Shown: piece after piece, positions 9,601 to 17,134 of the stretch
How the letters are laid out: each line of letters opens with the position of its first letter
Numbering within the stretch: the first letter of the stretch is position 1
Assembly (NCBI GenBank): GCA_902798815.1
Contig: CADBYH010000008.1
Location: 1 to 55,470, forward strand
Length of the DNA: 55,470 bases
Origin: an uncultured Erysipelotrichaceae bacterium
GTDB taxonomy: Bacteria; Bacillota_I; Bacilli_A; RF39; UBA660
Reading direction: 5' to 3'
The notes under the pieces: generated by a model
The model's input: only the letters and a program-made list of their open reading frames with translations
Database searches by the model: none
What the model was told of the DNA's origin: nothing
Translations under genes and position numbers: made by a program

Positions 9601-9793
9601 TATCTTTTATTAGTTTTGCCATCATATGATGTATTCCTGGCATACCATTTGCTGTTGCTGGACCATCATAAAATACAAAGTTTTCTTTTCTTTGTTTGAT
9701 ACTTTTTTCAAAGATTTTATTTTTATCCCAATAATTTACATATTTTGATTCTATTTCATTTACTTTTCCTTTTTCTAGTTCTTTAAATTTCAT
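6695..9793 (-). CDS. ileS: Isoleucyl-tRNA synthetase, type 2 with GIHH motif
   Basis: IleRS charges tRNA-Ile. The 1032-residue length and N-terminal wording (FYDGPATANG, GWDTHGLPVE) fit the type 2 (eukaryote-like) class, not the usual shorter bacterial type 1. The class I signature that is normally HxGH reads GIHH (residues 53-56). The KMSKS site reads KMHKSRGN. A zinc-type CPKC pair lies near residue 485, and the anticodon-binding region begins ERMDLVRDVCSLGRFAREEA. I start at the ATG at 9793: AAGGAG lies 8 bases before it, while a GTG at 9802 lies within the ribosome site. The antiporter gene and an Ile T-box precede it, so starvation for isoleucine should raise expression. Confidence 0.95.
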   Translation of the reverse strand: MKFKELEKGKVNEIESKYVNYWDKNKIFEKSIKQRKENFVFYDGPATANGMPGIHHMMAKLIKDTICKYKAMQGYRVVRKVGWDTHGLPVELQVEKELKFTGKGDIEKYGIKEFNEKCRDSVFQNEKYFTKFTKEMGQFIDLEHPYVTYDNNYIETEWWILKKIFDDGYIYDGLKIVPWCPRCGTGLASHEVAQGYKEISVNTVFVPFKAKDEDNTYYLVWTTTPWTLMSNVALCVNPKEKYVKCLSKGYNFIVAKALADKILGDDYEIVEEYLGKDLENREYEQLMPILSVPENKKAFIVTCDEYVTMEDGTGIVHIAPAFGQDDYEVGLKYDLAILNPVGEDGCYTEGPWKGRLVVDSELEVEIVKYLASEDKLFKKQKMNHDYPHCWRCNTPLVYYSKPSLYIKTTAKKDEIIKENKKINWYPDYVGEKRFGNWLENMNDWAISRNRYWGTPIPLWRCSCGHDEMIGSRKELVKRAIEEIDETIELHRPYVDDVHIKCPKCGKKMTRVKDVMDCWFDSGSMPFAQYHYPFENKKLFEEQFPADFIAEGIDQTRGWFYTLLVVSMFVMGKSSYKNVLVNDLLLDKYGQKMHKSRGNAISPFEIMEEYGADTVRFYMLHTSPVWTPLKFDVDGLKEIYSKYISTFKNAYSFFEMYANADHIDPREYDIPVEKRELIDRWLISKLNKLIKGVNEAFAEYDLNKAVKLVVPFLNDDLSNWYIRSNRRRFWDSELTESKKAVYLTMYEALVTLCKLCAPFTPFLTEEIYNKLTNEKSVHLADYPNEEETLIDEAVEERMDLVRDVCSLGRFAREEANIKVRQPISNLILPKSDEIIIGDLLPVIKEELNVKEVLFKEDMTEYLEYIVKPNFQVLGKTLGPKIKELQQVLSKLTSAEISKIAENGLSIKLDGEDFELNSENTIVSIKQKEGYASTSNNKTIVVLDTELTEELILEGLAREFVRTVQALRKEKDFVITDHIKVYYNGTDKIDEMFKLYKDYIMGEVLGDELIKDISLKTKYNLNDEETYIDVERIK

Positions 9794-9810
9794 ATTTATC
9801 ACTCCTTTTA

Positions 9811-10761
9811 TTATGCAAATACTACGTAACTATAATATGCTAAAAATAATATTAAAAATATAATTCCTTCTGTTCTTGTAATTTTATAATCATTAAACGA
9901 AAACATAAATAATAATACTGATGCTACTAACATTACTATTAAATCTATGTAACTAAATGTTATTACTGGTATTCCTCCAAATATAGCAGTTGGTATACCT
10001 ATTACCATACCTATATTGAATATATTACTTCCAACAACATTACCAATAGCAATATCATACTCACCTTTTTTAGTTGCAGTTACACTTGTTGCAAGTTCTG
10101 GAAGGGATGTTCCTAATGCGATTATTGTTAAGGCAATCATTCTTTCACTTACTCCTAATATTCCTGCAATGTGTGTTGCAGAATCAACAACAAAGTTACT
10201 TCCTAAAACTATTCCTGCTATTCCACATATTGTATAAATAATTGCTTTCCATATAGGTAGTACATTTGATTCATCCTCTACTTCAACCTTTTTTCTAGAT
10301 ATACTTATTAAGTAATATATAAATACCATAAAGAAAAGTACTAATATTACTCCATCACTTCTTGAAAACGAATTAACTGCTCCTTTATCAAACAAGTTAT
10401 CTGATAAAAGGACTGCAAAAAGTGTTGATATTAATAATGTAATTGGTAATTCTTTTTTAACAGTCGCACTTTTTACATTCAATGAATGAATTAAAGAAGA
10501 TATTCCAAGTATTAATAAAATATTTAAAATATTACTACCAATAACATTTCCTAATACTATATCACCAGAATTTGATAATAATGATTTAATCGATACAGCA
10601 AATTCTGGAGCACTTGTTCCAAAAGCTACAATAGTTAATCCAATTAATATTTTTGGTACTTTAAGGTTTTCTGCTATTCCACTAGCACCCTCTACAAATA
10701 TATCAGCACCTTTTATTAAAATAACAAATCCTATCGTTAATAAAATAATATTTATGATCAT
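9811..10761 (-). CDS. Calcium/sodium antiporter (CaCA family)
   Basis: A 316-residue membrane protein with two homologous halves. Each half carries an alpha-repeat: GTSAPEFAVSI near residue 47 with GNVIGSNILN, and GTSLPELATSVTA near 217 with GNVVGSNIFN. These acidic Pro-Glu motifs are the ion-binding signature of YrbG/NCX-type exchangers. About ten membrane segments are visible. It would exchange Ca2+ for Na+ or H+ across the cytoplasmic membrane. It lies directly between the Ile T-box and ileS, with a 17-base gap to the chosen ileS start, so it is the first gene of the T-box operon, an unusual place for an ion antiporter. Confidence 0.9.
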   Translation of the reverse strand: MIINIILLTIGFVILIKGADIFVEGASGIAENLKVPKILIGLTIVAFGTSAPEFAVSIKSLLSNSGDIVLGNVIGSNILNILLILGISSLIHSLNVKSATVKKELPITLLISTLFAVLLSDNLFDKGAVNSFSRSDGVILVLFFMVFIYYLISISRKKVEVEDESNVLPIWKAIIYTICGIAGIVLGSNFVVDSATHIAGILGVSERMIALTIIALGTSLPELATSVTATKKGEYDIAIGNVVGSNIFNIGMVIGIPTAIFGGIPVITFSYIDLIVMLVASVLLFMFSFNDYKITRTEGIIFLILFLAYYSYVVFA

Positions 10762-10795
10762 AACTCCTCCTTATTCATTTTATGAACTTATAAAT

Positions 10796-11011
10796 AAAAA
10801 AGAACTATTCATCCTAAGGACGAATAGTTCGTGGTACCACCTTATTTTATAAGTAAATAACTTATCTTAAAAAACTATAACGCGTCACCGTATTTATCTT
10901 ATCCATAAATCGCAACTTGAAAGTGATCTGAATATTTCTTTGTAATCTATTTTCACCTCACATAGACTCTCTACATACTCCAAAATATTCCGTCTTTCGC
11001 ACCTGCTTTCG
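10796..11011 (-). promoter_or_regulatory. T-box riboswitch, isoleucine (AUC specifier)
   Basis: On the minus strand the T-box core AAGGTGGTACCACG (10843..10830) is followed by a terminator (stem 10802-10810 with 10822-10830, then U-run). Stem I pairs GAAAG (10998..10994) with CTTTC (10923..10919) and GAATATTT (10990..10983) with AAATATTC (10937..10930). The 3' bulge between them is AGATCA, placing AUC, an isoleucine codon, followed by A in the specifier position (10927..10925). AGAGAG and GGTGAAA of the upper stem are also present. It should turn on the antiporter-ileS operon when tRNA-Ile is uncharged. Confidence 0.93.
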
Positions 11012-11017
11012 AGGATT

Positions 11018-11046
11018 AATATATCATATCTTTCCATTTTTTTCAA
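11018..11046 (-). promoter_or_regulatory. Promoter of the T-box leader
   Basis: On the minus strand TTGAAA (11046..11041), a 17-base spacer and TATATT (11023..11018) preceded by TGA. The -35 sits just past the stop of the upstream gene. Confidence 0.65.
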
Positions 11047-11049
11047 GAA

Positions 11050-12120
11050 TTATCCAGAATATTTAAAATCAAAAATATCACCATCTGATAATTCGTCATT
11101 ATTTAGCGCCATCAAATATATTGTTTCATCTGTACAGGTAACAACTATACATTCTTTTGGATGACCAGCAGTTGATGAGTCTTGAGCAAAATCATGAGTT
11201 GTTTTTGACCAGGAACATCCTTTTCCATCTAATACTGCAGTTTTATCTCTATTAATTATCAAATTATCATAAACAATCTTTTCTACTGCTGTATATTTTC
11301 CATATTTTAATGTTTTTCCTTCTACTGTAAATGTATTATTAGTTTGTTCTTGCTTCTTTTTTTCTTCTTCTTGTTTTTTCTCTTCCTCTTCTTTTTTCTT
11401 TTCTTCCTCTTGTTTTTCTTTTCTTTCTTTTTGATATTTTTCAGCAGATTCTTTTACTTCTTTTTGTGTTATACCATTATCTTTTAATAATTCTTTATTA
11501 GTAAAACTTGCTTCATTTAATTCATTGGCAGATACTTCTTTCTCTTTTAGATAATAAAATGTTGCATTTTCAAAAAATACTCCCTCATTATACTCATTTG
11601 TAATTACATAATAATCATTATCAAAGTTCTCTGATGTAACTAAAGTATCTTTATCAGAAATAATTGTTCTATCATCACCATATTCTATTGACCAATAGTT
11701 TTCATCATCTTTTATTGAATATACGTATTTTAAACTATCAAAAGAATTTGCAGGATATGTTTCTTGATAGTCAATAGATTTATCTTTCATATCTACATCT
11801 AATTGAATAAATATCTTGTTTTTTTCATCTTCTGCATATACAACTAATTCTTTGTCATTATCTGAATCTATATCTATTCCCATTAGTTTTACATATTCAG
11901 GTTCTATTTCGTATTTTAATAATCCAGTTTCAATTCTTTTATTTAAAGATCCATCTTTGGCTCTTTTTGAAACAATATCTCCAAATGTATCTTTTTCCTT
12001 TGGTTTCTTTTTATCTTTTTTAAATATAATTAAAATACTTGTTATTAATATTGCGATTACTAATACAACAATTATTGAAATAATTACTATTTTCTTTTTT
12101 GATAATTTTTTCTTTTCCAT
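11050..12120 (-). CDS. Membrane-anchored protein with Lys/Glu coiled coil, unknown
   Basis: A 356-residue protein of unknown function. A Lys-rich cytoplasmic N-terminus (MEKKKLSKKK) leads into one membrane helix at about 10-32. The outside part has a domain up to about residue 215, a Lys/Glu/Gln-rich coiled segment at about 220-260, and a compact C-terminal domain of roughly 95 residues beginning FTVEGKTLKYGKY that contains two cysteines (DGKGCSW and KECIVVTC). It has its own RBS AAAGGAG and follows the divIVA-domain gene. Position near division genes is suggestive only. Confidence 0.7.
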   Translation of the reverse strand: MEKKKLSKKKIVIISIIVVLVIAILITSILIIFKKDKKKPKEKDTFGDIVSKRAKDGSLNKRIETGLLKYEIEPEYVKLMGIDIDSDNDKELVVYAEDEKNKIFIQLDVDMKDKSIDYQETYPANSFDSLKYVYSIKDDENYWSIEYGDDRTIISDKDTLVTSENFDNDYYVITNEYNEGVFFENATFYYLKEKEVSANELNEASFTNKELLKDNGITQKEVKESAEKYQKERKEKQEEEKKKEEEEKKQEEEKKKQEQTNNTFTVEGKTLKYGKYTAVEKIVYDNLIINRDKTAVLDGKGCSWSKTTHDFAQDSSTAGHPKECIVVTCTDETIYLMALNNDELSDGDIFDFKYSG

Positions 12121-12140
12121 AGATACTCCTTTAAATTAAA

Positions 12141-12158
12141 AGTAGACTATTGTCTACT
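12141..12158 (-). terminator. Hairpin at the end of the sepF-divIVA operon
   Basis: Seven-base stem AGTAGAC/GTCTACT with a four-base loop overlapping the stop of the DivIVA-domain gene. The U-rich tract is interrupted, so termination may be partial. Confidence 0.6.
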
Positions 12159-12588
12159 CTTCTAATTCTAATATTTCTATTTCTTCTACAACAGCCATTT
12201 GTTGTTCCATTATAAGTTTTAGTTTTCTCTTAAATATTTTCATATTTTTTTCTAGCAGGTCTCTTTGTTGGTTTATTTTTTCAGCTTTTAGTAATGCTTC
12301 ATTAACTATTCTTGATGCATTGTGTCTTGCATTGTCTATTATTATGTCACTTTCTTCTCTGGCAATTCTTCTTATCTCTTCACCAGTTGAAGTTGATTTA
12401 ATAATCGCATCATCTATAGTGCTTTTCATATTTTTATAATGATTCAATTCTTTTTTTAATTCTTGAATTTGAATATTTTGCGTTTTAACTCTTGATAAAA
12501 TTACTTCTGTTTCTTTTATGACATCACTAATAAACTGATTTACTTCACTACGATTATATCCATTAGTCTCATAACTAAATTTTTCCAT
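12154..12588 (-). CDS. DivIVA-domain protein
   Basis: A 144-residue coiled-coil protein. The start MEKFSYETNGYNRSEVNQFI is the DivIVA N-terminal membrane-curvature domain pattern (F...GYxxxEVxxFI), normally preceded by a few more residues. The rest is a long coiled coil ending in acidic residues. DivIVA-family proteins mark negatively curved membrane at poles and septa and organise division or wall growth. It follows sepF by 25 bases, the arrangement seen in many Gram-positive division clusters, although the ylm genes normally between them are absent here. It could be GpsB-like, but the length and coil favour DivIVA. Confidence 0.85.
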   Translation of the reverse strand: MEKFSYETNGYNRSEVNQFISDVIKETEVILSRVKTQNIQIQELKKELNHYKNMKSTIDDAIIKSTSTGEEIRRIAREESDIIIDNARHNASRIVNEALLKAEKINQQRDLLEKNMKIFKRKLKLIMEQQMAVVEEIEILELEE

Positions 12589-12613
12589 ATAATCACCTGC
12601 TTAAGGTTATATT

Positions 12614-13051
12614 TTAGAAAAAGTCTTCATCATCTTTTTCTTTATTATCTTTTTTGTTTCTTGCTTGTTTTTCTTGAGATTGGTTTCCTTGTTCTTCGCT
12701 TATTTTTCCATCTACTTTAACATTATTAGGAGTACATAGGAATATTCCTCCACCTAGTTTTTGAATATCTCCACTTATTGCATAAATTGTACCATATAAA
12801 AAGTCTACAATTCTTTTTGCTTGATCAGGGGTTACTCTTTTTAAATTAACAACTACTGCACTTCTATTTTTTAAATAGTCTGCTATTTGTTGACTTTCTG
12901 AATATGCACGTGGCTCTAGTAAAACCATTTTTGATCCAGCTATACCATTTTGTTCATGATAATCTTCTTTTGAAGTTGTGTAGTATTCATCCTCTTGTTG
13001 TGTTTGTTCACTTGTGTCTCCTCCAAAAAAACCTCTTAACTTATCTTTCAT
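12614..13051 (-). CDS. sepF: Cell division protein SepF
   Basis: A 145-residue protein. SepF assembles into rings, tethers FtsZ to the membrane and helps septum formation. The N-terminal [11 protein letters not shown] is the amphipathic membrane-binding helix. The core at about 38-120 reads [45 protein letters not shown] and [13 protein letters not shown], all typical of SepF. A Lys/Gln-rich tail follows. It heads an operon with the DivIVA-domain gene and has RBS AAGGAG. Confidence 0.95.
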   Translation of the reverse strand: MKDKLRGFFGGDTSEQTQQEDEYYTTSKEDYHEQNGIAGSKMVLLEPRAYSESQQIADYLKNRSAVVVNLKRVTPDQAKRIVDFLYGTIYAISGDIQKLGGGIFLCTPNNVKVDGKISEEQGNQSQEKQARNKKDNKEKDDEDFF

Positions 13052-13165
13052 AACAATTCTCCTTTTTATCTATATTAACATTAAAAATCTAAATAATTCA
13101 TATATATGCTATTTCAAATAATATTCTATCATATATTCAATAAAAGAAAAAGAGTAAATTAGGAA

Positions 13166-13208
13166 AAACAAAAAAACCATTATTTTTTTTTACATAAAAC
13201 AATGGTTT
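13166..13208 (-). terminator. Intrinsic terminator in the AT-rich gap
   Basis: Stem AAACCATT/AATGGTTT (13174-13181 with 13201-13208) with a long loop, followed by a U-run in the minus transcript. Second of two terminators placed about 350-440 bases after the stop of the HerA-type gene. Confidence 0.65.
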
Positions 13209-13214
13209 CTTTAC

Positions 13215-13251
13215 AAAAAAAAATAGATTAAGATTCATGATCTCTTAATCT
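13215..13251 (-). terminator. Intrinsic terminator in the AT-rich gap
   Basis: Nine-base stem AGATTAAGA/TCTTAATCT (13225-13233 with 13243-13251) followed by nine U in the minus transcript. It implies that minus-strand RNA reaches this point, through the AT-rich stretch 13252-13608. Confidence 0.75.
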
Positions 13252-13608
13252 AGGTTTTTAAAATAATTTATTAATTGGCCTATTAATTAATTATTTTTTA
13301 AGTTTTCCTTCTTATTTTACAATATTGTATAGTTTCAATAATAATATTTTTCTTTTATATATATTTTTAATATCGTTAAATATTAATTGTATTTCCTTTT
13401 ATATATAATTATATTTCAATCATTAATATTATTAATATAAATAAATTTATATTTATGGTATTAATCAATATATTTATATATATTTGGTTATACTTTTATA
13501 TATAAAATATTTTTCTTACTATTGATATGTTAATTTTATATTATGAATTATATTTTGTCAACACAAGTCAAATAAATATGTTTACTAAATGTAAAGTTTT
13601 ACATCTTT
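13252..13608. other. Extremely AT-rich non-coding stretch
   Basis: I see no credible gene in these roughly 350 bases. The composition is far more AT-rich than the surroundings. It contains an inverted repeat (14-base arms at 13262-13275 and 13282-13295, one mismatch, loop TGGCCT). It may be a long 3' untranslated region of the HerA-type gene, a small RNA locus or a protein-binding AT-rich island. Confidence 0.5.
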
Positions 13609-15573
13609 TTACAGCGGAAGTACATAATCAGGTAATGGAGTTGATGGTGCAACTTGTTGTGGTTGAGTGTAAGTCGCATTATTCACTTCTTTACTTAAAA
13701 GAACATTAACATCAACGTGATCAGAATCTGTAAGTATTTCTTGTTGTTCTTGACTTGTTCCTTGTTCCATTGGTTGTTGAATATTTTGATTTACTTCTGG
13801 ATTTTCTGTTGCATACCATACTGTATCTAAATCAACGTTATTTGATAATGGTCTTGGATTTGGTATATCAATATACATTGATGTTGGAACTTTAAATGCA
13901 CTTCCGAAAGCAATACAATTTCCTGGTTTTAGGTTTTTCAATTGAAGTACTATTTCTGATGAAATATTTGGAACCATTTCTTTTATATATTTTAAATCCA
14001 CTGGATGCATAGTTCTCAAAATTATAAAGTTTGCACATTGGGATACACATGTATCTGATAATTCACTAGGTCTTTGAGTTATCAATCCTAAGAACATACC
14101 ATATTTACGTCCCTCTTTAGCGATTCTTTCAAAAATGTTATATCCAATTATATCAATATCTTTATCATGTTGAACATATCTGTGTGCCTCTTCAATAATA
14201 ATATGATATGCTTGACTACCTCTTGCTTTTTCAGTACTAGTTTTTAAGAATAGCATTCTTGATATTATTTTTGTTATTATTTTAGCAATTCGATCATCAA
14301 CATAATTTATATTAAAATTAATAATTTGGGCTTTTTGATTTGTTTCCTTTATGGTTACTAATCTATTGATATATTCATCTCTAGTAATCTTTTCAGGATA
14401 AGAGAAATAATATCTATTTTCTCCTTGAGCTAATGAATGAAGTCTAACGCTCATTACATTTGCAATGTCAAAGACTTTATTACTTTTAAGAATTCCTTCA
14501 CTTATTAAGGCAAAATCCATAGCCTGCTCTAAGTCATTTAAAGTATAGTATGGATTTGCATTTAACTCTTCTTCTGTAATTTCATCATCTATTAAATAAC
14601 TTCTAATAAATTCTACTACAAGTTCCATTTCTTGCATTTTCCCTGTTTTATCAACAAATAAACATTGTTTTAACGTTCTTGTATAACCTGGTTGAACTAT
14701 TTGAGTTTCAAGATTTAGTGTTTGAGTATTAAACTTAGTTAATACACCCATTACTTGGTCTCTTATTTTTGTAGATTCATCTCCACTTAGCATTATATCT
14801 TGAACAGCTCTAGCGATAATATCATTTTTTCTTCTTAATACTTGTTCACTTGTTCCTGACAATATTCGAACTAATTTAAGTGTTTTTTCTAAGATTGGTA
14901 ATTGAGAAGGAGTTGTTGCTTCTAATAATAATGCCAAATCATCTATATCTAATAACCAAACTGGTATTCTTAATAATTCTGTTTTTTCATCATAAATATT
15001 TGTAGTATATACTTTATAATTTAATGAATTGTTTTTTTCATGAAACGTTGAGAAAGCATTTGTATATTCTCCATATGCATCAAAGAAAAACATAGATGAT
15101 TTTACTGGTGGATATGGTCCTAAATATAATTTTTGTAAAATAGAAGCTACTGTACAACTTTTTCCAGCTCCTGTATTTCCAAGAATTGCAAAATGACTGT
15201 TAAAGAATTCATTTATTGCAACATTTATTTTATAACCTGTATATATATTACTTGATCCAAAGTTTGTATAACCTTTTCTAGACTCTTGACTTCCATATAA
15301 TAACTCAAGTTCTTGCATGTTAATTACTTTTATTTTGGATTTAAAAGATGGTTTAACACTACATCCAGGGATAAAAGCATCATTGTTTATTTCTCCAACT
15401 ATATTCGCATACATTGTATTTTTATTTACATTTGCGATCTCTGCTACAACTTTTCTATCAGTATCATCATCAAATATAACATGAAGATTTACCAAATTTG
15501 GTTGTTGGGTAATATCTATTTCTAAATTAATTTTAACAGTATTATCAACTATTTCTTCGATTTTTCCAATCAT
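13609..15573 (-). CDS. HerA-type ATP-binding protein
   Basis: A 654-residue ATPase of the HerA/FtsK superfamily (DUF87 type). Residues 1-110 look like the beta-rich HAS-barrel. Walker A is LGNTGAGKSCT near residue 132. Walker B is AYHIIIEEAHR near 455, and an arginine/sensor region follows (GLITQRPSELSDTCVSQCANFIILR). A Gln/Pro-rich tail ends the protein. HerA proteins are hexameric DNA translocases, usually paired with the NurA nuclease for end resection; no NurA-like gene is adjacent. The RBS GGGAG precedes the ATG. The role in this organism is inferred only from fold. Confidence 0.85.
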   Translation of the reverse strand: MIGKIEEIVDNTVKINLEIDITQQPNLVNLHVIFDDDTDRKVVAEIANVNKNTMYANIVGEINNDAFIPGCSVKPSFKSKIKVINMQELELLYGSQESRKGYTNFGSSNIYTGYKINVAINEFFNSHFAILGNTGAGKSCTVASILQKLYLGPYPPVKSSMFFFDAYGEYTNAFSTFHEKNNSLNYKVYTTNIYDEKTELLRIPVWLLDIDDLALLLEATTPSQLPILEKTLKLVRILSGTSEQVLRRKNDIIARAVQDIMLSGDESTKIRDQVMGVLTKFNTQTLNLETQIVQPGYTRTLKQCLFVDKTGKMQEMELVVEFIRSYLIDDEITEEELNANPYYTLNDLEQAMDFALISEGILKSNKVFDIANVMSVRLHSLAQGENRYYFSYPEKITRDEYINRLVTIKETNQKAQIINFNINYVDDRIAKIITKIISRMLFLKTSTEKARGSQAYHIIIEEAHRYVQHDKDIDIIGYNIFERIAKEGRKYGMFLGLITQRPSELSDTCVSQCANFIILRTMHPVDLKYIKEMVPNISSEIVLQLKNLKPGNCIAFGSAFKVPTSMYIDIPNPRPLSNNVDLDTVWYATENPEVNQNIQQPMEQGTSQEQQEILTDSDHVDVNVLLSKEVNNATYTQPQQVAPSTPLPDYVLPL

Positions 15574-15672
15574 ACTAGTATCTCCCTTTCATTCTGTTAT
15601 TACACATGCTTTCCCTATTATGAGATAAGTATATCAAAAAAACAAAAAAATTTAAAGCAACTTATTAAAAAT

Positions 15673-15704
15673 AAAAACAAAACTAATCATAGTAGACAGT
15701 TTTG
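15673..15704 (-). terminator. Terminator of the small lipoprotein gene
   Basis: Stem CAAAACT/AGTTTTG (15678-15684 with 15698-15704), then a U-rich tract in the minus transcript, right at the gene's stop. Confidence 0.6.
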
Positions 15705-16208
15705 CTAATATAAACCATGAATTTTTTGAAGATCATAATTATCTATTTCATCTAATTCCCATACACCATCATATTGTGTCAAATTAAAAGTAATATCATA
15801 TTTTATTTTATCTTTTACTTGTTCTAATTGTTTTAATTTATAGTCATTATAGTTTTCTATTTCATCTTTATGGGATTCATAGTATTTTTTTGAATTCATT
15901 ATTGAGTAACTATAATTTAATACCTCTATTTCTACTTTTACTGTTGCGGTTTGATCTACAATATCTTCATCATTAATTTTATAAGATAGATTTTGATATT
16001 GATGCTCCATTATTGATTCGTACTTTTTCTTTTGGTTTTTACTCATTTTTTCCTTATCCACATTACTTTTTAAGTTCTCTATTACTGTTGGATCTAGATT
16101 TTGATATCTACTTAAAAACTCTTCTACTTTTGATGTTGGTGTATTAATATTTTTTGAACAACCTGTAATAATTATTAAAGAGATAAATAATATAACAATT
16201 TTTTTCAT
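15705..16208 (-). CDS. Lipoprotein of unknown function
   Basis: A 167-residue exported protein. The signal MKKIVILFISLIIITGCSKN has a clear lipobox ending in Cys17, so it is a lipid-anchored surface protein. The mature part is mostly helical and charged, then beta-rich with ATVKVEIEVLNYSY and KYDITFNLTQYDGVWELDEID, which resembles small NTF2-like lipoprotein domains. It follows the PPM phosphatase gene by 36 bases; its ribosome site GGAGG is part of a hairpin that ends in a U-run just before the ATG. No function can be given. Confidence 0.75.
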   Translation of the reverse strand: MKKIVILFISLIIITGCSKNINTPTSKVEEFLSRYQNLDPTVIENLKSNVDKEKMSKNQKKKYESIMEHQYQNLSYKINDEDIVDQTATVKVEIEVLNYSYSIMNSKKYYESHKDEIENYNDYKLKQLEQVKDKIKYDITFNLTQYDGVWELDEIDNYDLQKIHGLY

Positions 16209-16244
16209 AAAAAAACCTCCTACAATTATAATGGGAAGTTTTTT

Positions 16245-17039
16245 TTATTTTATACATATTACTCCACTTGCATTATCTCTTCCTTTAAACGGAAGGATGT
16301 ATTTGCAGAATTTCTTTCTTTTTAATCTTAATGGTATTCTTAAGTTTTGATCAACATTTACTGCCTCATTAATAATATTTGATAAAATATTTTGAGGATA
16401 ACTAGTTTTTATTAATTTATTGATTTTTTTATCTGTAATAATATCTGTTACTCCATCAGTAAATAATAAAACCATATCATAATCATTATCAATAACGTTT
16501 GTGGATACTTTACATAATTCATCAGTTATACCAATACAAGCAGTTATTATATTATTATTAAAGAAAAATCTTAGATCATCTTTTTGACATGCTCCATATT
16601 TATAGTAAAACCAAACGTCTGAATCATCTTCTGTTATTTGTATTAATTTGTTATTTTTATAAATATATCCTCTTGAATCTCCTACATTAATAAATATAGT
16701 TTGATTTTCATTTATTATTGCTAAAGATAAAGTCGTACCTGTTGTATTTTCTCCATATTTTTTTATTATATCTTTATTTAATTTATAAATTAGTTTTTCT
16801 AAAAGCTCTAATACTTTCTCCGCATTATTAAGCGTTTTAATTTCTTTTTTGATAAACCATTTTTCTATTGAATTTACAACAAAATTAGATGCAATTTCAC
16901 CATATGATTTTCCACCCATTCCATCTGCTACAATAAGCAAAGCAATATTATTGTTTTTAGGGTGTTTTATAGCTGCACAAGCGTCTTCATTATTTTGTCT
17001 TATCAATCCTATATTTGTTTCTTTTTGAATTATTTTCAT
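16245..17039 (-). CDS. PPM-family (PP2C-type) protein phosphatase
   Basis: A 264-residue metal-dependent Ser/Thr phosphatase. Motifs in order: IGLIRQNNEDACA near residue 12 (metal Asp region), LLIVADGMGGKSYGE near 34-48, TGTTLSLAI near 101, INVGDSRGYIY near 116, LLFTDGVTDII near 192 and RDNASGVICIK at the C-terminus (final metal Asp-Asn). The set is complete, so it should be active. PrpC-type enzymes dephosphorylate targets of PknB-type kinases; no kinase lies in this window. The lipoprotein gene downstream may share its transcript. Confidence 0.9.
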   Translation of the reverse strand: MKIIQKETNIGLIRQNNEDACAAIKHPKNNNIALLIVADGMGGKSYGEIASNFVVNSIEKWFIKKEIKTLNNAEKVLELLEKLIYKLNKDIIKKYGENTTGTTLSLAIINENQTIFINVGDSRGYIYKNNKLIQITEDDSDVWFYYKYGACQKDDLRFFFNNNIITACIGITDELCKVSTNVIDNDYDMVLLFTDGVTDIITDKKINKLIKTSYPQNILSNIINEAVNVDQNLRIPLRLKRKKFCKYILPFKGRDNASGVICIK

Positions 17040-17090
17040 ATTTCCACGACCTATTTTGTATTATAGCAGATGTTTTTTTTAAATAAAAGA

Positions 17091-17134
17091 AAGTAGACAC
17101 TTTTAAATGTAAATTAACATTTGTTTGTCTACTT
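17091..17134 (-). terminator. Terminator after the thioesterase gene
   Basis: Outer stem AAGTAGAC/GTCTACTT (17091-17098 with 17127-17134) and inner stem AAATGT/ACATTT, followed by a U-rich tract in the minus transcript. Confidence 0.75.
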
